Notes under the pieces: generated by a model
The model's database searches: none
Seen by the model: the letters and a program-made list of their open reading frames with translations, nothing else
Told to the model about the DNA's origin: nothing
Source: an uncultured Bacillota bacterium
GTDB lineage: Bacteria; Bacillota; Clostridia; Peptostreptococcales; Anaerovoracaceae
Assembly (NCBI GenBank): GCA_927441425.1
Contig: CAKMKG010000031.1
Coordinates: forward strand, 1 to 54,224
Length of the DNA: 54,224 nt
Direction of reading: 5' to 3'
Program-made: the position numbers and the translations under genes
Part shown: positions 43,905-53,462 of the stretch, piece by piece
Layout of the letters: the number at the start of each line of letters is the position of its first letter
Position numbering within the stretch: the first letter of the stretch is position 1

Positions 43905-44804
43905 ATGAAGTCAGGATTTATAGGAATCATAGGCCGCCCTAATGTGGGCAAATCAACTTTACTAAATGCAATACTCGGGGAAAAGATTGCAATCACAACA
44001 GACAAGCCCCAAACCACCAGAAATAGCATTCGAGGAATATTTACAAAATTGAACGGCAGGGAAGATGATTGTCAGATGATCTTTATCGATACGCCTGGGA
44101 TTCACAAACCACGAAACAAGCTGGGCGGGTATATGACTGATATGGCAATTAACACCTTTAAAGAAGTAGAGGTTGTCGTTTTTATTGTAGATGATGAATT
44201 GTCTGCGGGCCCCGGTGATAAATACATCGTTGAATTGCTCAAGGATATTGACACACCAAAGTTTTTAATTATTAATAAAATTGACAAACTGGGTCCGGAG
44301 CAATACCGTAAAATCTTTGAGGAATATCAGGAATTGAATCTCTTCACTGATATTATCGGTATATCGGCTATTTCCGGCAAGAATGTCGATGTATTATTAA
44401 ATAAAATTGAAGGTTTGATGAAGGAAGGGCCCATGTACTTTCCTGAGGACATGGTTACCGATCATCCGGAACGCTTTATCGTCAGCGAGATCATCCGGGA
44501 AAAGGTATTGCTTTATCTGGACGAGGAGATTCCCCATGGCGTTGCCATCGAACTGGAAAGCTATAAAGAGGAGACGAATCTTACACGGATCGGCGCGGTC
44601 ATTTATTGCGAAAAAAAATCCCACAAGGGGATCATAATCGGAAAAGAAGGAAAAAAGCTGAAAGGAATTGGAAAAAGTGCCAGACTTGAAATGGAAGCAC
44701 TGTTGGGAACAAAGGTATTCCTTGAGCTTTGGGTGAAGGTGAAGGAGAACTGGAGAGACAGCGATTTCGCACTGAACAGCTTCGGATATAAACAGAATCA
44801 ATAG
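43905..44804 (+). CDS. era: GTPase Era
   Basis: GTPase that binds 16S rRNA during 30S assembly. The 299-residue protein has GRPNVGKSTLLNA (G1), TTDKPQTTRNSIRGI (G2), DTPGIHKPRNKLG (G3), NKIDKL (G4) and a C-terminal KH domain with GIIIGKEGKKLKGIGKSAR (about 246-264). Placement between cdd and recO is standard. Confidence 0.97.
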   Translation: MKSGFIGIIGRPNVGKSTLLNAILGEKIAITTDKPQTTRNSIRGIFTKLNGREDDCQMIFIDTPGIHKPRNKLGGYMTDMAINTFKEVEVVVFIVDDELSAGPGDKYIVELLKDIDTPKFLIINKIDKLGPEQYRKIFEEYQELNLFTDIIGISAISGKNVDVLLNKIEGLMKEGPMYFPEDMVTDHPERFIVSEIIREKVLLYLDEEIPHGVAIELESYKEETNLTRIGAVIYCEKKSHKGIIIGKEGKKLKGIGKSARLEMEALLGTKVFLELWVKVKENWRDSDFALNSFGYKQNQ

Positions 44805-44822
44805 GAAAGAAATGAGCGAAGG

Positions 44823-45575
44823 ATGTTTACGGATACGGAAGGAATCATTTTTAAGCAGGTAAAAACCGTCAACGGACGCAGGATGGTCCTTTTGTTTTCT
44901 AAAAAATACGGTAAAATCAGTGCCGGAACCAACCTCAGCGAAAAGGGGAAGAGCAAGTCTTCTCTGGCAATGCGACCATTTACATATGGAAGATATGAAT
45001 TGTATAAAAACCGAGACAGCTATCATATCAATGGGACTGAGGTGATCAAGAGCTATTACCGCATCGGTGAGGATGTGGAGAAATACATGCATTGCTCTTA
45101 TGTGCTCGAGTTCACGGAAAAGCTGCTCCAGGAGGAATCTCCTGCTCCCGGGATATTCAATATGATCCTGGATTTTTTCGATATCATGGAGAAGCGTTCA
45201 AAGAAATTTTCTTCTCTCATACTGGCATATCAAATCAAGATTTTACAGGAAGTCGGCAGCATGCCTCAGGTTTATCGGTGTATCTCATGTGGAGAAAAGG
45301 AGGAACCGACGCTTTTTCATGTAAAAGAGGGAGGAATTCTTTGCAAAAGATGTAGTTTAAATTTTCACGAGAATACGAATGATACGTTGATTTATGATGT
45401 AAATTTTGGTATAGTTAATATATTGCGTTATATTCTTGATAACCCATTAAAAAGCTTTGAGCATCTGGCACTGAATGATGAAATCCAAAAGCAGCTGCAT
45501 AAAATAATCAAAAGCTACATCGCATATCATATGGATATCGGTGAATTGAAGAGTGAAAGCTTTTTAATTGAGTAA
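44823..45575 (+). CDS. recO: DNA repair protein RecO
   Basis: Mediator that loads RecA on gaps with RecR. The 250-residue protein has the N-terminal OB fold (about 1-80, MFTDTEGIIFKQVKTVNGRR), a helical middle and a zinc site with CISCGEKEE and CKRC (about 157-180). It lies 18 bases after era, the common clostridial order. Confidence 0.93.
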   Translation: MFTDTEGIIFKQVKTVNGRRMVLLFSKKYGKISAGTNLSEKGKSKSSLAMRPFTYGRYELYKNRDSYHINGTEVIKSYYRIGEDVEKYMHCSYVLEFTEKLLQEESPAPGIFNMILDFFDIMEKRSKKFSSLILAYQIKILQEVGSMPQVYRCISCGEKEEPTLFHVKEGGILCKRCSLNFHENTNDTLIYDVNFGIVNILRYILDNPLKSFEHLALNDEIQKQLHKIIKSYIAYHMDIGELKSESFLIE

Positions 45576-45596
45576 TATTAAAATGGAGGTAAGATT

Positions 45597-46205
45597 ATGG
45601 AGATTACATTAGAAAAGATCGAATTGGTTAAGGACAGAACCGGGGTAAGCTATAAAGAAGCAAAGGAAGCACTTGAAGCTGCAGATGGAAGCGTCGTAGA
45701 TGCGATCATCGACATTGAAGAATCGATTGATATCAAGAGCAAGAGCAAATTTGCAGAGCAGAGCGCGCACATCGTTGATAAGGTAAAGGAAGCAATTAAA
45801 AAGGGGAACGTTGCTAAAATTATCGTCAAGAAAAATGATGAAGTGATTATGAATCTGCCTGTTAATGTAGGCATCGTCGGAACGGTATTGGCACCTTGGG
45901 CAGCTGTGGCAGGTGTGATTACCGCTTTTGGTACAAAATGTGTAATAGAGCTAGTCAAGGAAGACGGCGAAATCATTGATATCAGCGAAATGGCTACGGA
46001 TACCTTTGACGAGGTAGTAGAAAAAGGCTCTGTGGTAGTTGATGAAATGAAAACAAAGGGCGCTGATGTTTTTGCAAGCGTAAAAGCAAAGACAACGGAA
46101 GCAATCAATAAGGCGAAAAAGACAGACGATGGCTGCTGCAATTGCGGGAGCGATGAAGAGTGCGACGACAGCTGTTCCTGCGGAAGCAAGGACGAGGAAA
46201 AATAA
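45597..46205 (+). CDS. DUF4342 protein with UBA/TS-N-like head and cysteine-rich tail
   Basis: The 202-residue protein starts with a UBA/TS-N-like helical module (about 1-45, VSYKEAKEALEAADGSVVDAI). DUF4342 (about 48-135) follows and includes a hydrophobic stretch (VNVGIVGTVLAPWAAVAGVITAFG). A helical region (about 140-175) leads to a short cysteine-rich tail (CCNCGSDEECDDSCSCG) that could bind metal. Function of the family is unknown. It lies between recO and glyS with AAATGGAGG as binding site. Confidence 0.85.
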   Translation: MEITLEKIELVKDRTGVSYKEAKEALEAADGSVVDAIIDIEESIDIKSKSKFAEQSAHIVDKVKEAIKKGNVAKIIVKKNDEVIMNLPVNVGIVGTVLAPWAAVAGVITAFGTKCVIELVKEDGEIIDISEMATDTFDEVVEKGSVVVDEMKTKGADVFASVKAKTTEAINKAKKTDDGCCNCGSDEECDDSCSCGSKDEEK

Positions 46206-46234
46206 AAAGTAACAGATGGAAATGGTAGGTATTT

Positions 46235-47638
46235 ATGAGCAAAGAATTTTCGATGGACAAGATTACAGCACTGGCAAAATCAAGAGGATTTGTTTTCCCA
46301 GGCTCAGAAATTTATGGCGGTTTGGCGAACACATGGGATTATGGCCCGGTTGGCGTGGAACTGAAAAATAACGTGAAAAAGGCTTGGTGGAAGAAATTCG
46401 TCCAGGAATCAAAATACAATGTCGGACTTGATGCTGCTATCTTGATGAATCCGAAAGCTTGGGTAGCATCAGGCCATGTGGGTGGATTCGCAGATCCCCT
46501 CATCGACTGTAAGAGCTGTAAGGCACGTTTTAGAGCAGATAAACTGATTGAAGATTATATCAAAGAGCATGATCAAATGACACTTACCGTTGACGGTTGG
46601 TCAAACGATAAGCTGGAAGGATATATCAAAGAAAAGACGATTCAGTGTCCGGAATGTGGTAAAAGTGATTACACATCCATCAGACAGTTTAATCTGATGT
46701 TTAAGACGTTCCAAGGTGTTACGGATGATTCTAAAGCTGAAATTTTCTTAAGACCGGAAACGGCACAGGGTATTTTTGTAAACTTCAAAAATGTACTGCG
46801 AACATCCAGAAAGAAAATGCCATTTGGAATTGCTCAGATCGGAAAGTCTTTCCGGAATGAAATCACACCGGGTAATTTTACGTTTAGAACCAGAGAATTT
46901 GAGCAGATGGAGCTGGAATTTTTCTGCAAACCGGGGACCGATATGGAGTGGTTCGTTTACTGGAAGGACTACTGTGTGAACTGGCTGAAAGCATTGGGAA
47001 TGTCTGAAGACAATATTAAGCTGAGAGATCACGAACAGGAAGAACTTTCCCATTACAGCAATGCAACTACGGATATCGAATATCGCTTCCCCTTTGGTTG
47101 GGGTGAACTCTGGGGAATTGCAGACAGAACTGATTTCGATTTAAAACAGCATATAGAACACTCCGGCCAAGACATGTCCTATCAAGATCCGGAGACCAAC
47201 GAAAAATATGTGCCGTACTGCATCGAACCTTCTCTGGGAGCGGATAGAGTGACGCTGGCTTTCCTGGTTGATGCTTACGATGAGGAGATCCTGACCGACG
47301 CCAATGGAAAAGAAGACGTCCGAACGGTGATGCGTTTCCATCCTGCACTGGCACCTTTTAAAGCTGCGGTTCTGCCACTGACAAAGAAGCAAAGTACGCA
47401 GGCCGAAGAGTTGCATGAGGAGCTTTCCAAATATCTAATGGTGGACTATGATCTGCCGGGCAGTATCGGCAAGCGTTACCGAAGACAAGATGAAATTGGA
47501 ACCCCGTTCTGCATAACGGTGGACTTCGATACAGAAACTGATAAGAGTGTTACAATCCGTGATCGTGATACAATGGAGCAGATCAGAATACCTATCTCGG
47601 AAGTAAAGAAATATCTTGAAGAAAAACTGATATTTTAA
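46235..47638 (+). CDS. glyS: Glycyl-tRNA synthetase (homodimeric type)
   Basis: Charges tRNA-Gly. The 467-residue class II enzyme is the alpha2 (eukaryote/archaea-like) type also found in many Firmicutes. It has [23 protein letters not shown] at its N-terminal end (split here as residues about 13-35), a zinc site CKSC...CPEC, the motif 2 region and the C-terminal anticodon-binding domain. Near the end is the [15 protein letters not shown] segment. No T-box leader is present upstream; only 29 bases separate it from the DUF4342 gene. Confidence 0.97.
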   Translation: MSKEFSMDKITALAKSRGFVFPGSEIYGGLANTWDYGPVGVELKNNVKKAWWKKFVQESKYNVGLDAAILMNPKAWVASGHVGGFADPLIDCKSCKARFRADKLIEDYIKEHDQMTLTVDGWSNDKLEGYIKEKTIQCPECGKSDYTSIRQFNLMFKTFQGVTDDSKAEIFLRPETAQGIFVNFKNVLRTSRKKMPFGIAQIGKSFRNEITPGNFTFRTREFEQMELEFFCKPGTDMEWFVYWKDYCVNWLKALGMSEDNIKLRDHEQEELSHYSNATTDIEYRFPFGWGELWGIADRTDFDLKQHIEHSGQDMSYQDPETNEKYVPYCIEPSLGADRVTLAFLVDAYDEEILTDANGKEDVRTVMRFHPALAPFKAAVLPLTKKQSTQAEELHEELSKYLMVDYDLPGSIGKRYRRQDEIGTPFCITVDFDTETDKSVTIRDRDTMEQIRIPISEVKKYLEEKLIF

Positions 47639-47668
47639 CGATAAATTGGTATTTCATGCTAAGACATG

Positions 47669-47709
47669 GGACAAGCACCTTTTCAGCAAAGGATACTTGT
47701 CCTTGTTTT
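47669..47709 (+). terminator. Rho-independent terminator after glyS
   Basis: Stem GGACAAG (47669-47675) / CTTGTCC (47696-47702) extended by an inner CCTTT/AAAGG pairing, followed by TTGTTTT. Confidence 0.82.
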
Positions 47710-47740
47710 CTATAATTCTATATAAAAAGGAGAGAATAAG

Positions 47741-50374
47741 ATGGGAAAAAAATTTGTTTATCTTTTTACAGAGGGTAAGGTTGCAATGCGTGAGTTGCTG
47801 GGAGGCAAAGGAGCTAATCTAGCAGAAATGACCAATTTGGGTATGCCTGTGCCCCAGGGTTTTACGATAACAACGGAGGCTTGTACACAATACTATGTTG
47901 ATGGAGAGATCATTAATGATGATATCAAAGCGGAAATCATGCAAAATATTGGTGAGATGGAGAAAATCACGGGTAAAAAATTTGGTGATTTAAACAATCC
48001 ACTGCTTGTATCAGTACGATCCGGTTCCAGAGCATCCATGCCTGGCATGATGGATACCATTTTGAATCTTGGATTGAATGATGAAGTGGTAGAAAGCTTT
48101 GCGAAGAAAACAAATAATCCGCGTTTTGCATACGACTCTTATCGTCGTTTCATCCAGATGTATTCCGACGTAGTAATGGAAGTTGGAAAGGCATACTTCG
48201 AAAAGCTTATTGATGAAATGAAGGAAAAGAAAGGGATCGAGCTTGATACAGATCTAGATGCGGATGATTTAAAAGAATTGGCACGACAGTTCAAAGAGCA
48301 ATATAAGAACAAGATCGGTTCAGATTTCCCAAGTGATCCGGTAGAACAATTAATGGGAGCGATCAAAGCCGTTTTCCGTTCCTGGGATAATCCACGCGCG
48401 ATTTATTACAGAAGAATGAATGATATTCCTTCCTCATGGGGTACTGCAGTCAACGTACAGGCTATGGTATTCGGAAACATGGGGGATACATCCGGAACCG
48501 GCGTAGCTTTCTCAAGGAATCCTTCCACAGGAGAAGCAAAGCTCTACGGCGAATTCTTGATGAATGCACAGGGCGAAGACGTTGTTGCCGGTGTGAGAAC
48601 GCCTCAGACGATTGATCAGTTAAAAGAGCAGAACCCTGCTGTTTATGATGAATTTTATAAAATTGTTTATACCCTTGAGAAGCATTACAAAGACATGCAG
48701 GACATGGAATTTACCATTGAAGAAGGCAAGCTTTATATGCTTCAGACAAGAAACGGAAAGAGAACCGCTGCCGCTGCACTGAAAATCGCAGTTGATCTGG
48801 TTGCAGAAGGCATGATTTCAGAAGATCAGGCAGTCAAAATGATCGATCCAAAACAATTGGACGCGTTATTGCATCCGCAGTTTGATCCTGCTTCATTGAA
48901 AGCTGCAAAACCAATCGGCTCCGCACTTCCTGCTTCTCCGGGAGCGGCTTGCGGTCAGGTTGTCTTTACAGCAGAAGCTGCGACAGATTGGACCGTCAAT
49001 AAGGGTGCCAAGGTAATCCTCGTTCGTCTTGAAACCTCTCCGGAAGACATCGAAGGAATGCATTATGCACAGGGGATCCTGACCGTTCGCGGCGGAATGA
49101 CATCCCACGCTGCAGTCGTTGCTCGCGGAATGGGAACCTGTTGCGTTTCAGGCTGTGGAGAAATCAAAATCAACGAAGCAGCAAAAGTCTTTTCACTTGG
49201 CGGTAAAGAATTCCATGAAGGAGATTACATCTCTCTTGACGGTTCCACGGGAAATATCTATGGTGAAGCAATCAAGACAGTGGAAGCCTCTATTTCAGGA
49301 GACTTCAATCAATTGATGAAATGGGCTGATAAATATAGAACCTTAAAGGTTAGAACCAATGCAGATACGCCAAAGGATGCTGCTCAGGCGGTCAGATTTG
49401 GCGCAGAGGGAATCGGTCTTTGCAGAACAGAGCATATGTTCTTTGAAGCAGAAAGAATCGCTGCAATGAGAGAAATGATTGTATCCAAGTCAGAGGAGCA
49501 GAGAAGAACTGCATTAGCGAAGCTCCTTCCAATGCAAAGAGGAGACTTTGAGGGAATCTACGAGGCAATGCAGGGGTATCCTGTGACCATACGTTTCTTA
49601 GATCCACCATTACATGAATTCTTGCCTACAGACGAAGATGATATCGCTGCATTGGCGAAGGAAATGAAGATGGAAATTGCAGACTTAAAGGCTGTCATTT
49701 CGTCCTTGCATGAATTCAATCCGATGATGGGACACAGAGGCTGCCGCCTTGCCGTATCTTATCCGGAAATTGCTGAAATGCAGACAACTGCTGTTATCGA
49801 AGCAGCAATCAACGTACAGAAAGCACATCCCGAATGGAAGATGGTTCCTGAAATCATGATTCCACTGATTGGAGAAATCAAGGAACTGCAGTATGTTAAG
49901 AACATCGTTGTTCAAACTGCTGATGCGATTATCGCAAAATCAGGCATCGAGCTGAAATACATGGTTGGTACGATGATTGAAATCCCTAGAGCTTGCCTGA
50001 CAGCAGACGAAATCGCGACAGAAGCAGAATTCTTCTCATTTGGAACAAATGACCTGACACAGATGACCTTTGGATTCAGCCGTGATGACGCAGGTTCTTT
50101 CTTAGGTGCATACTACGATAAAAAGATCTATGAAAACGATCCATTTGCTAGACTTGATCAAAACGGAGTAGGCAAACTCATGAAGATGGCAGTCGAGCTT
50201 GGAAAAGTAGCTCGTCCAGATATCAAGCTTGGTATCTGCGGAGAACATGGAGGAGATCCTTCCTCAGTAGAATTCTGTCATAATATTGGGTTGAATTATG
50301 TTTCCTGCTCACCATTCCGCGTTCCGATTGCAAGATTGGCAGCGGCACAGGCTGCGCTAAAAGCAGCGAAGTAA
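47741..50374 (+). CDS. ppdK: Pyruvate, phosphate dikinase
   Basis: Interconverts pyruvate + ATP + Pi and phosphoenolpyruvate + AMP + PPi; in anaerobes it links glycolysis with pyruvate metabolism. The 877-residue protein has the N-terminal ATP-grasp domain (KGANLAEMTNLGMPVP, SVRSGSRASMPGMMDTILNLG), the phosphohistidine swivel domain with GGMTSHAAVVARGMG (about 451-465), and the C-terminal PEP-binding barrel (EHMFFE, FGTNDLTQMTFGFSRDD, GICGEHGGDPSS). AAAGGAGAGAATAAG lies before the ATG. It is flanked by terminators, so it is probably monocistronic. Confidence 0.97.
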   Translation: MGKKFVYLFTEGKVAMRELLGGKGANLAEMTNLGMPVPQGFTITTEACTQYYVDGEIINDDIKAEIMQNIGEMEKITGKKFGDLNNPLLVSVRSGSRASMPGMMDTILNLGLNDEVVESFAKKTNNPRFAYDSYRRFIQMYSDVVMEVGKAYFEKLIDEMKEKKGIELDTDLDADDLKELARQFKEQYKNKIGSDFPSDPVEQLMGAIKAVFRSWDNPRAIYYRRMNDIPSSWGTAVNVQAMVFGNMGDTSGTGVAFSRNPSTGEAKLYGEFLMNAQGEDVVAGVRTPQTIDQLKEQNPAVYDEFYKIVYTLEKHYKDMQDMEFTIEEGKLYMLQTRNGKRTAAAALKIAVDLVAEGMISEDQAVKMIDPKQLDALLHPQFDPASLKAAKPIGSALPASPGAACGQVVFTAEAATDWTVNKGAKVILVRLETSPEDIEGMHYAQGILTVRGGMTSHAAVVARGMGTCCVSGCGEIKINEAAKVFSLGGKEFHEGDYISLDGSTGNIYGEAIKTVEASISGDFNQLMKWADKYRTLKVRTNADTPKDAAQAVRFGAEGIGLCRTEHMFFEAERIAAMREMIVSKSEEQRRTALAKLLPMQRGDFEGIYEAMQGYPVTIRFLDPPLHEFLPTDEDDIAALAKEMKMEIADLKAVISSLHEFNPMMGHRGCRLAVSYPEIAEMQTTAVIEAAINVQKAHPEWKMVPEIMIPLIGEIKELQYVKNIVVQTADAIIAKSGIELKYMVGTMIEIPRACLTADEIATEAEFFSFGTNDLTQMTFGFSRDDAGSFLGAYYDKKIYENDPFARLDQNGVGKLMKMAVELGKVARPDIKLGICGEHGGDPSSVEFCHNIGLNYVSCSPFRVPIARLAAAQAALKAAK

Positions 50375-50384
50375 AAGCATAATA

Positions 50385-50422
50385 AAAGGGTATTGCATTC
50401 ATAAAGGTGCAATACCCTTTTT
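50385..50422. terminator. Bidirectional terminator between ppdK and motB
   Basis: A 13-bp perfect stem (50385-50397 / 50408-50420, AAAGGGTATTGCA / TGCAATACCCTTT) with a 10-base loop. T-rich on the plus side and A-rich upstream, so it can end both the ppdK transcript and the convergent motAB transcript. Confidence 0.88.
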
Positions 50423-50442
50423 CTTTCCATCAGACCGATGCT

Positions 50443-51219
50443 CTATTCATTATCGGAAGCTGGTGCGTCCGCATTTTCCGATTCACTCTTATCCAACTTA
50501 TCACTCAAGATAACAATATCAACTTTTCGATTTTTGGCTCTGTTTTCAGCAGAAATATTTGGAACGGAAGGGCGGAATTCCCCATAACCTACCGCGCTGA
50601 TCTTATCCGGAGCGACATTGCTTTGGGTGATCAAAAGCTTGAGCACCTCGGTAGCTCTTATTACGGAAAGTTCCCAGTTACTGGGGATTTGCGGCGTGTT
50701 CATCGGTACATCGTCTGTATTTCCTTCTACACGGATATAATTATGCACTCCGTTTGCAATTTGGCCGATGGCTACAAGTGTGGGGATCGCTTCTGGTTTG
50801 ATCTGAGCACTACCGGATTCGAATAGAACGGTATTCATCAAGCCGACTACGACACCACGCTCCTGGACACTTACGGAAACCTTATCTTGCAGACCTTTTT
50901 CTCTTAATAATTCCTTAATTTCTTCAGCCGCTGCCTCAAGTTCCGGATCAACCTGATTCGATTCAAGGTCTTCCAACGCTTTAGAAATGTCGATACCGCT
51001 GCTGCTGGATGCGCCCCCGCCCCCGCTGCCGCCACCGCCAAAACCAGCCGGATCCAATGTCCCACTTAAGGACTGAGAAATCTCCTGATATTTTTGTGCA
51101 TCCACATTGCTAATCGCGTACATAATAACAAAGAATATCATCAGAAGGGTGATCAAGTCAGCATATGTTAACAGCCACCGTTCACTATTGTCTTTTTCGT
51201 GTTCTTCATGTTTTTTCAT
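50443..51219 (-). CDS. motB: Flagellar stator protein MotB
   Basis: Stator subunit that anchors the ion channel to peptidoglycan. The 258-residue protein has a membrane segment (about 17-40) with the essential aspartate D21 in TYADLITLLMIFF and a Gly/Ser-rich flexible linker (about 58-75). The plug/linker region and an OmpA-like peptidoglycan-binding domain (about 115-240, with RVEGNTDDVP, LSVIRATEVLKLL and NRAKNRKVDIVI) follow. It follows motA by 26 bases. The glycine-rich linker is longer than usual. Confidence 0.95.
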   Translation of the reverse strand: MKKHEEHEKDNSERWLLTYADLITLLMIFFVIMYAISNVDAQKYQEISQSLSGTLDPAGFGGGGSGGGGASSSSGIDISKALEDLESNQVDPELEAAAEEIKELLREKGLQDKVSVSVQERGVVVGLMNTVLFESGSAQIKPEAIPTLVAIGQIANGVHNYIRVEGNTDDVPMNTPQIPSNWELSVIRATEVLKLLITQSNVAPDKISAVGYGEFRPSVPNISAENRAKNRKVDIVILSDKLDKSESENADAPASDNE

Positions 51220-51245
51220 TCGAATTCACGTCCCTATCTCTCTTT

Positions 51246-52043
51246 TTAGCCTCTTTTTCTGCCTCTCCCTCTGCCAACAGAACCTTTTCCACTTATCTGA
51301 GTATCAGAAATGAAGCTGGAAAGCTTTTCTTCCATATAGTTCGTATTAACACCTTCCTGAATCAGTAGCAATCCTTCGATGATCATAGATTTATAGAGGA
51401 TCTCAACTCGATTTTTTTCTTTTAATTTGTTCCCTAGTGGAAGCCACAACAGGTTTGCAAGTCCGATACCGTAAAGAGTTGCGATAAATGCCATCGCAAT
51501 TTTTGGCCCCAACGTGTCCGGCTCCTCCAAGTCACTCAGCACGTGAACGAGCCCCAAGACCGTACCGATAATTCCCATGGTAGGGGAAAAGCCGCCTGCT
51601 GCCTCGAAAATCTTGGCTCGCGCTTTGTGTCTTTCATCAATGACCTGAAGGGAAAGCTCCAACGCTTCCCGTGTATAGGTAGGAGAGGTTCCGTCTACAA
51701 TTAGCCTCATTCCTTTTCTCATCAGACTGTCCGGTTCCTGATCGATCTGATTTTCAAGGCTAAGCAAACCGCTTTGGCGTACTTGGACGCACATCCCTTT
51801 CATTCGTTCCATTAAAGCGAGGTAATCGTATTTCTGATCCTTTAAGAGAACCCCTATCATTTTGGGTATTTGCGATAAATCTTCCTTAGGAAAGCAAATT
51901 CCGGTTGCACCAATTGTACCACCAACAATAATCAATAAAGCAGAAGGCGCATATAAACCGCTGAGATGACCTCCTTCCAGAAGGAATCCTGATATTACGG
52001 ATGCGAAGCCTGTTATTACAAAAATGATAAAGAATATATCCAT
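51246..52043 (-). CDS. motA: Flagellar stator protein MotA
   Basis: Channel subunit that couples ion flow to flagellar rotation. The 265-residue protein has four membrane segments (about 2-20, 30-50, 150-172, 182-203), the cytoplasmic loop with RKGMRLIVDGTSPTYTREALE and the MGIIGTVLGLVHVL and GPKIAMAFIATLYGIGLANLLWLPLGNKLK stretches (pieces about 154-167 and 178-207). The very basic tail ends GRGRGRKRG. GGAGAGACAC lies before the ATG. It is downstream of ymxH and a sigma-D promoter. Confidence 0.95.
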   Translation of the reverse strand: MDIFFIIFVITGFASVISGFLLEGGHLSGLYAPSALLIIVGGTIGATGICFPKEDLSQIPKMIGVLLKDQKYDYLALMERMKGMCVQVRQSGLLSLENQIDQEPDSLMRKGMRLIVDGTSPTYTREALELSLQVIDERHKARAKIFEAAGGFSPTMGIIGTVLGLVHVLSDLEEPDTLGPKIAMAFIATLYGIGLANLLWLPLGNKLKEKNRVEILYKSMIIEGLLLIQEGVNTNYMEEKLSSFISDTQISGKGSVGRGRGRKRG

Positions 52044-52159
52044 GTGTCTCTCCTCATAAACTTATGATTTATCCTATGTAAATGATATTTCATCTAATTC
52101 TATTATGAAAAAGCACTGAAATCAATGACATTTCACTGAAGATTGGAAAAATATGATAT

Positions 52160-52168
52160 ATTATAGCA
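52160..52168 (-). promoter_or_regulatory. Possible extended -10 promoter directly before motA
   Basis: On the minus strand TGC-TATAAT without a good -35, about 117 bases before the motA start. It would give motAB expression independent of the sigma-D promoter upstream. Confidence 0.4.
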
Positions 52169-52186
52169 AAACATTTCAATTTTTGT

Positions 52187-52438
52187 CTATATTTCCGGTG
52201 CTTCAAAAATAATGATATCTTCGCCTATTTTACGGATTGCATTCCATGGGAGCTGTAAAAAGTCTTTACTTCCAAAAAAGCTTACTTTCCCACGATTGTC
52301 AGGAACAAGGATCGCTTTGATCATCCCTTGATGCTCATCGAAGAGAAGCTCTGCGTTGGCAAGCTGACCATGACGACTTCCGTTTGCCAGATTCACAATT
52401 TCTTTATCACCTAAATCGCTGAGTCTCATTTCATTCAC
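52187..52438 (-). CDS. ymxH: YlmC/YmxH family PRC-barrel protein
   Basis: The 83-residue protein has one PRC-barrel-like domain with the family pattern MRLSDLGDKEIVNLANGSRH at its start and DFLQLPWNAIRKIGEDIIIF at its end. Bacillus YlmC/YmxH is annotated as sporulation-related, without a known activity. The ATG at 52438 sits very close to GGG; the internal ATG at 52429 fits the family N-terminus and may be the true start. It lies directly downstream of an exact sigma-D promoter and upstream of motA, suggesting a motility link in this organism. Confidence 0.88.
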   Translation of the reverse strand: MNEMRLSDLGDKEIVNLANGSRHGQLANAELLFDEHQGMIKAILVPDNRGKVSFFGSKDFLQLPWNAIRKIGEDIIIFEAPEI

Positions 52439-52481
52439 CCTTTCTTATCAAGACATCTTGATTGGCAAATGCACGATATAT

Positions 52482-52508
52482 ATATCGGCATACTTGCACT
52501 TCAGTTTA
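52482..52508 (-). promoter_or_regulatory. Exact sigma-D (flagellar) promoter for ymxH-motA-motB
   Basis: On the minus strand TAAA (52505-52508), exactly 15 bases, GCCGATAT (52482-52489): a perfect match to the Bacillus sigma-D consensus TAAA-N15-GCCGATAT. The ymxH start lies about 44 bases downstream. No terminator is seen between ymxH and motA, so motAB is likely co-transcribed. Confidence 0.85.
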
Positions 52509-52589
52509 TATTTTTCTGCAAGATTCCTTGCATAATAAAAAAATATATTTTGGAAAAACTATATTTATTACAAAGAAAGGAAAAAGAAT

Positions 52590-53348
52590 ATGGACAAAAA
52601 TTCAGAGAAGGAAAAAAAAATGGAACCATTGAGGGATCCGGAAAACATAGAAGGAAAAGATACTGAGCAGGATGCAAAACTGAATATTGATAATTTTGGA
52701 GTAATTGGGAATGCGTTTAATTTTCAAAGCGACATCCAATATCTTACGATTATTGGTAATATTGAGGGACATATGGTTTTACCGCCAAACAATAAGACGA
52801 CAAAATATGAAAATATCATCCCGCAATTGGTGGCCATCGAAGAAAACCCGAACATCAAAGGTTTGATTACCATCTTGAACACGGTGGGAGGAGATGTCGA
52901 AGCAGGTCTTGCTTTGGCAGAATTGGTGGCGACTCTATCTAAACCAACAGTTTCTCTGGTTCTGGGAGGAGGACATAGCATCGGAATTCCTCTGGCCACA
53001 GCAAGCAATTATTCCTTTATCGCTGAAAGCGCAACCATGACGCTGCATCCGATCCGCATGACGGGGCTGGTGATTGGAGCGGATCCTACCTACGATTATT
53101 TCCGTAAAATGCAGGACAGAGTACTGGATTTCATTACGCGGACATCCAGATCGGACCGAAATCGTCTTGTAACACTGATGAATTCTACGGACAATATGGC
53201 AGCAGATATCGGAACCATATTAATTGGACAGGAGGCCGTTGATCTCGGACTCATTGATGAGGTTGGAGGCTTGGACAAGGCGCTGGCGAAGCTGAAATCT
53301 ATGATCGATGAAAAGGCACAGGTTTCAAAGCAAATGTTTAAAATGTAG
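52590..53348 (+). CDS. tepA: ClpP-like serine protease family protein TepA
   Basis: The 252-residue protein has a charged N-terminus and a ClpP/crotonase fold (about 60-240) with [21 protein letters not shown], the [15 protein letters not shown] segment with the nucleophile-position serine, and [13 protein letters not shown] with a histidine. TepA (YmfB) of Bacillus is a cytoplasmic ClpP-like protease linked to protein export and spore protein turnover. It is divergent from ymxH. AAAGAAAGGAAAAAG lies before the ATG; a weaker in-frame extension is not supported. Confidence 0.88.
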   Translation: MDKNSEKEKKMEPLRDPENIEGKDTEQDAKLNIDNFGVIGNAFNFQSDIQYLTIIGNIEGHMVLPPNNKTTKYENIIPQLVAIEENPNIKGLITILNTVGGDVEAGLALAELVATLSKPTVSLVLGGGHSIGIPLATASNYSFIAESATMTLHPIRMTGLVIGADPTYDYFRKMQDRVLDFITRTSRSDRNRLVTLMNSTDNMAADIGTILIGQEAVDLGLIDEVGGLDKALAKLKSMIDEKAQVSKQMFKM

Positions 53349-53384
53349 TAAATTGTTCTGTCGAAATCAGTCGATTCTTTACAA

Positions 53385-53413
53385 TTGTAAATATATGTAA
53401 AATATGCTACAGT
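53385..53413 (+). promoter_or_regulatory. Possible promoter with two palindromes before the CpaE-like gene
   Basis: TTGTAA (53385-53390), 17 bases, TACAGT (53408-53413). The perfect palindrome TTTACAATTGTAAA (53378-53391) covers the -35, and GCTACAGTGTAGC (53406-53418) covers the -10, which could make this a regulated promoter. A weaker TAAAAT at 53398 is an alternative -10. Confidence 0.4.
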
Positions 53414-53462
53414 GTAGCTATCAAAATAACATAAAATAACATATATAGCATAAAGAGGAAGA

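Noticed and set aside
44397..45092. A 231-codon open frame antisense to the era-recO junction
   Set aside because: Spans two conserved genes on the opposite strand with no sign of its own initiation.
46206..46234. A T-box or riboswitch leader before glyS
   Set aside because: Only 29 bases separate glyS from the upstream gene, far too short for a T-box, and no such structure is seen.
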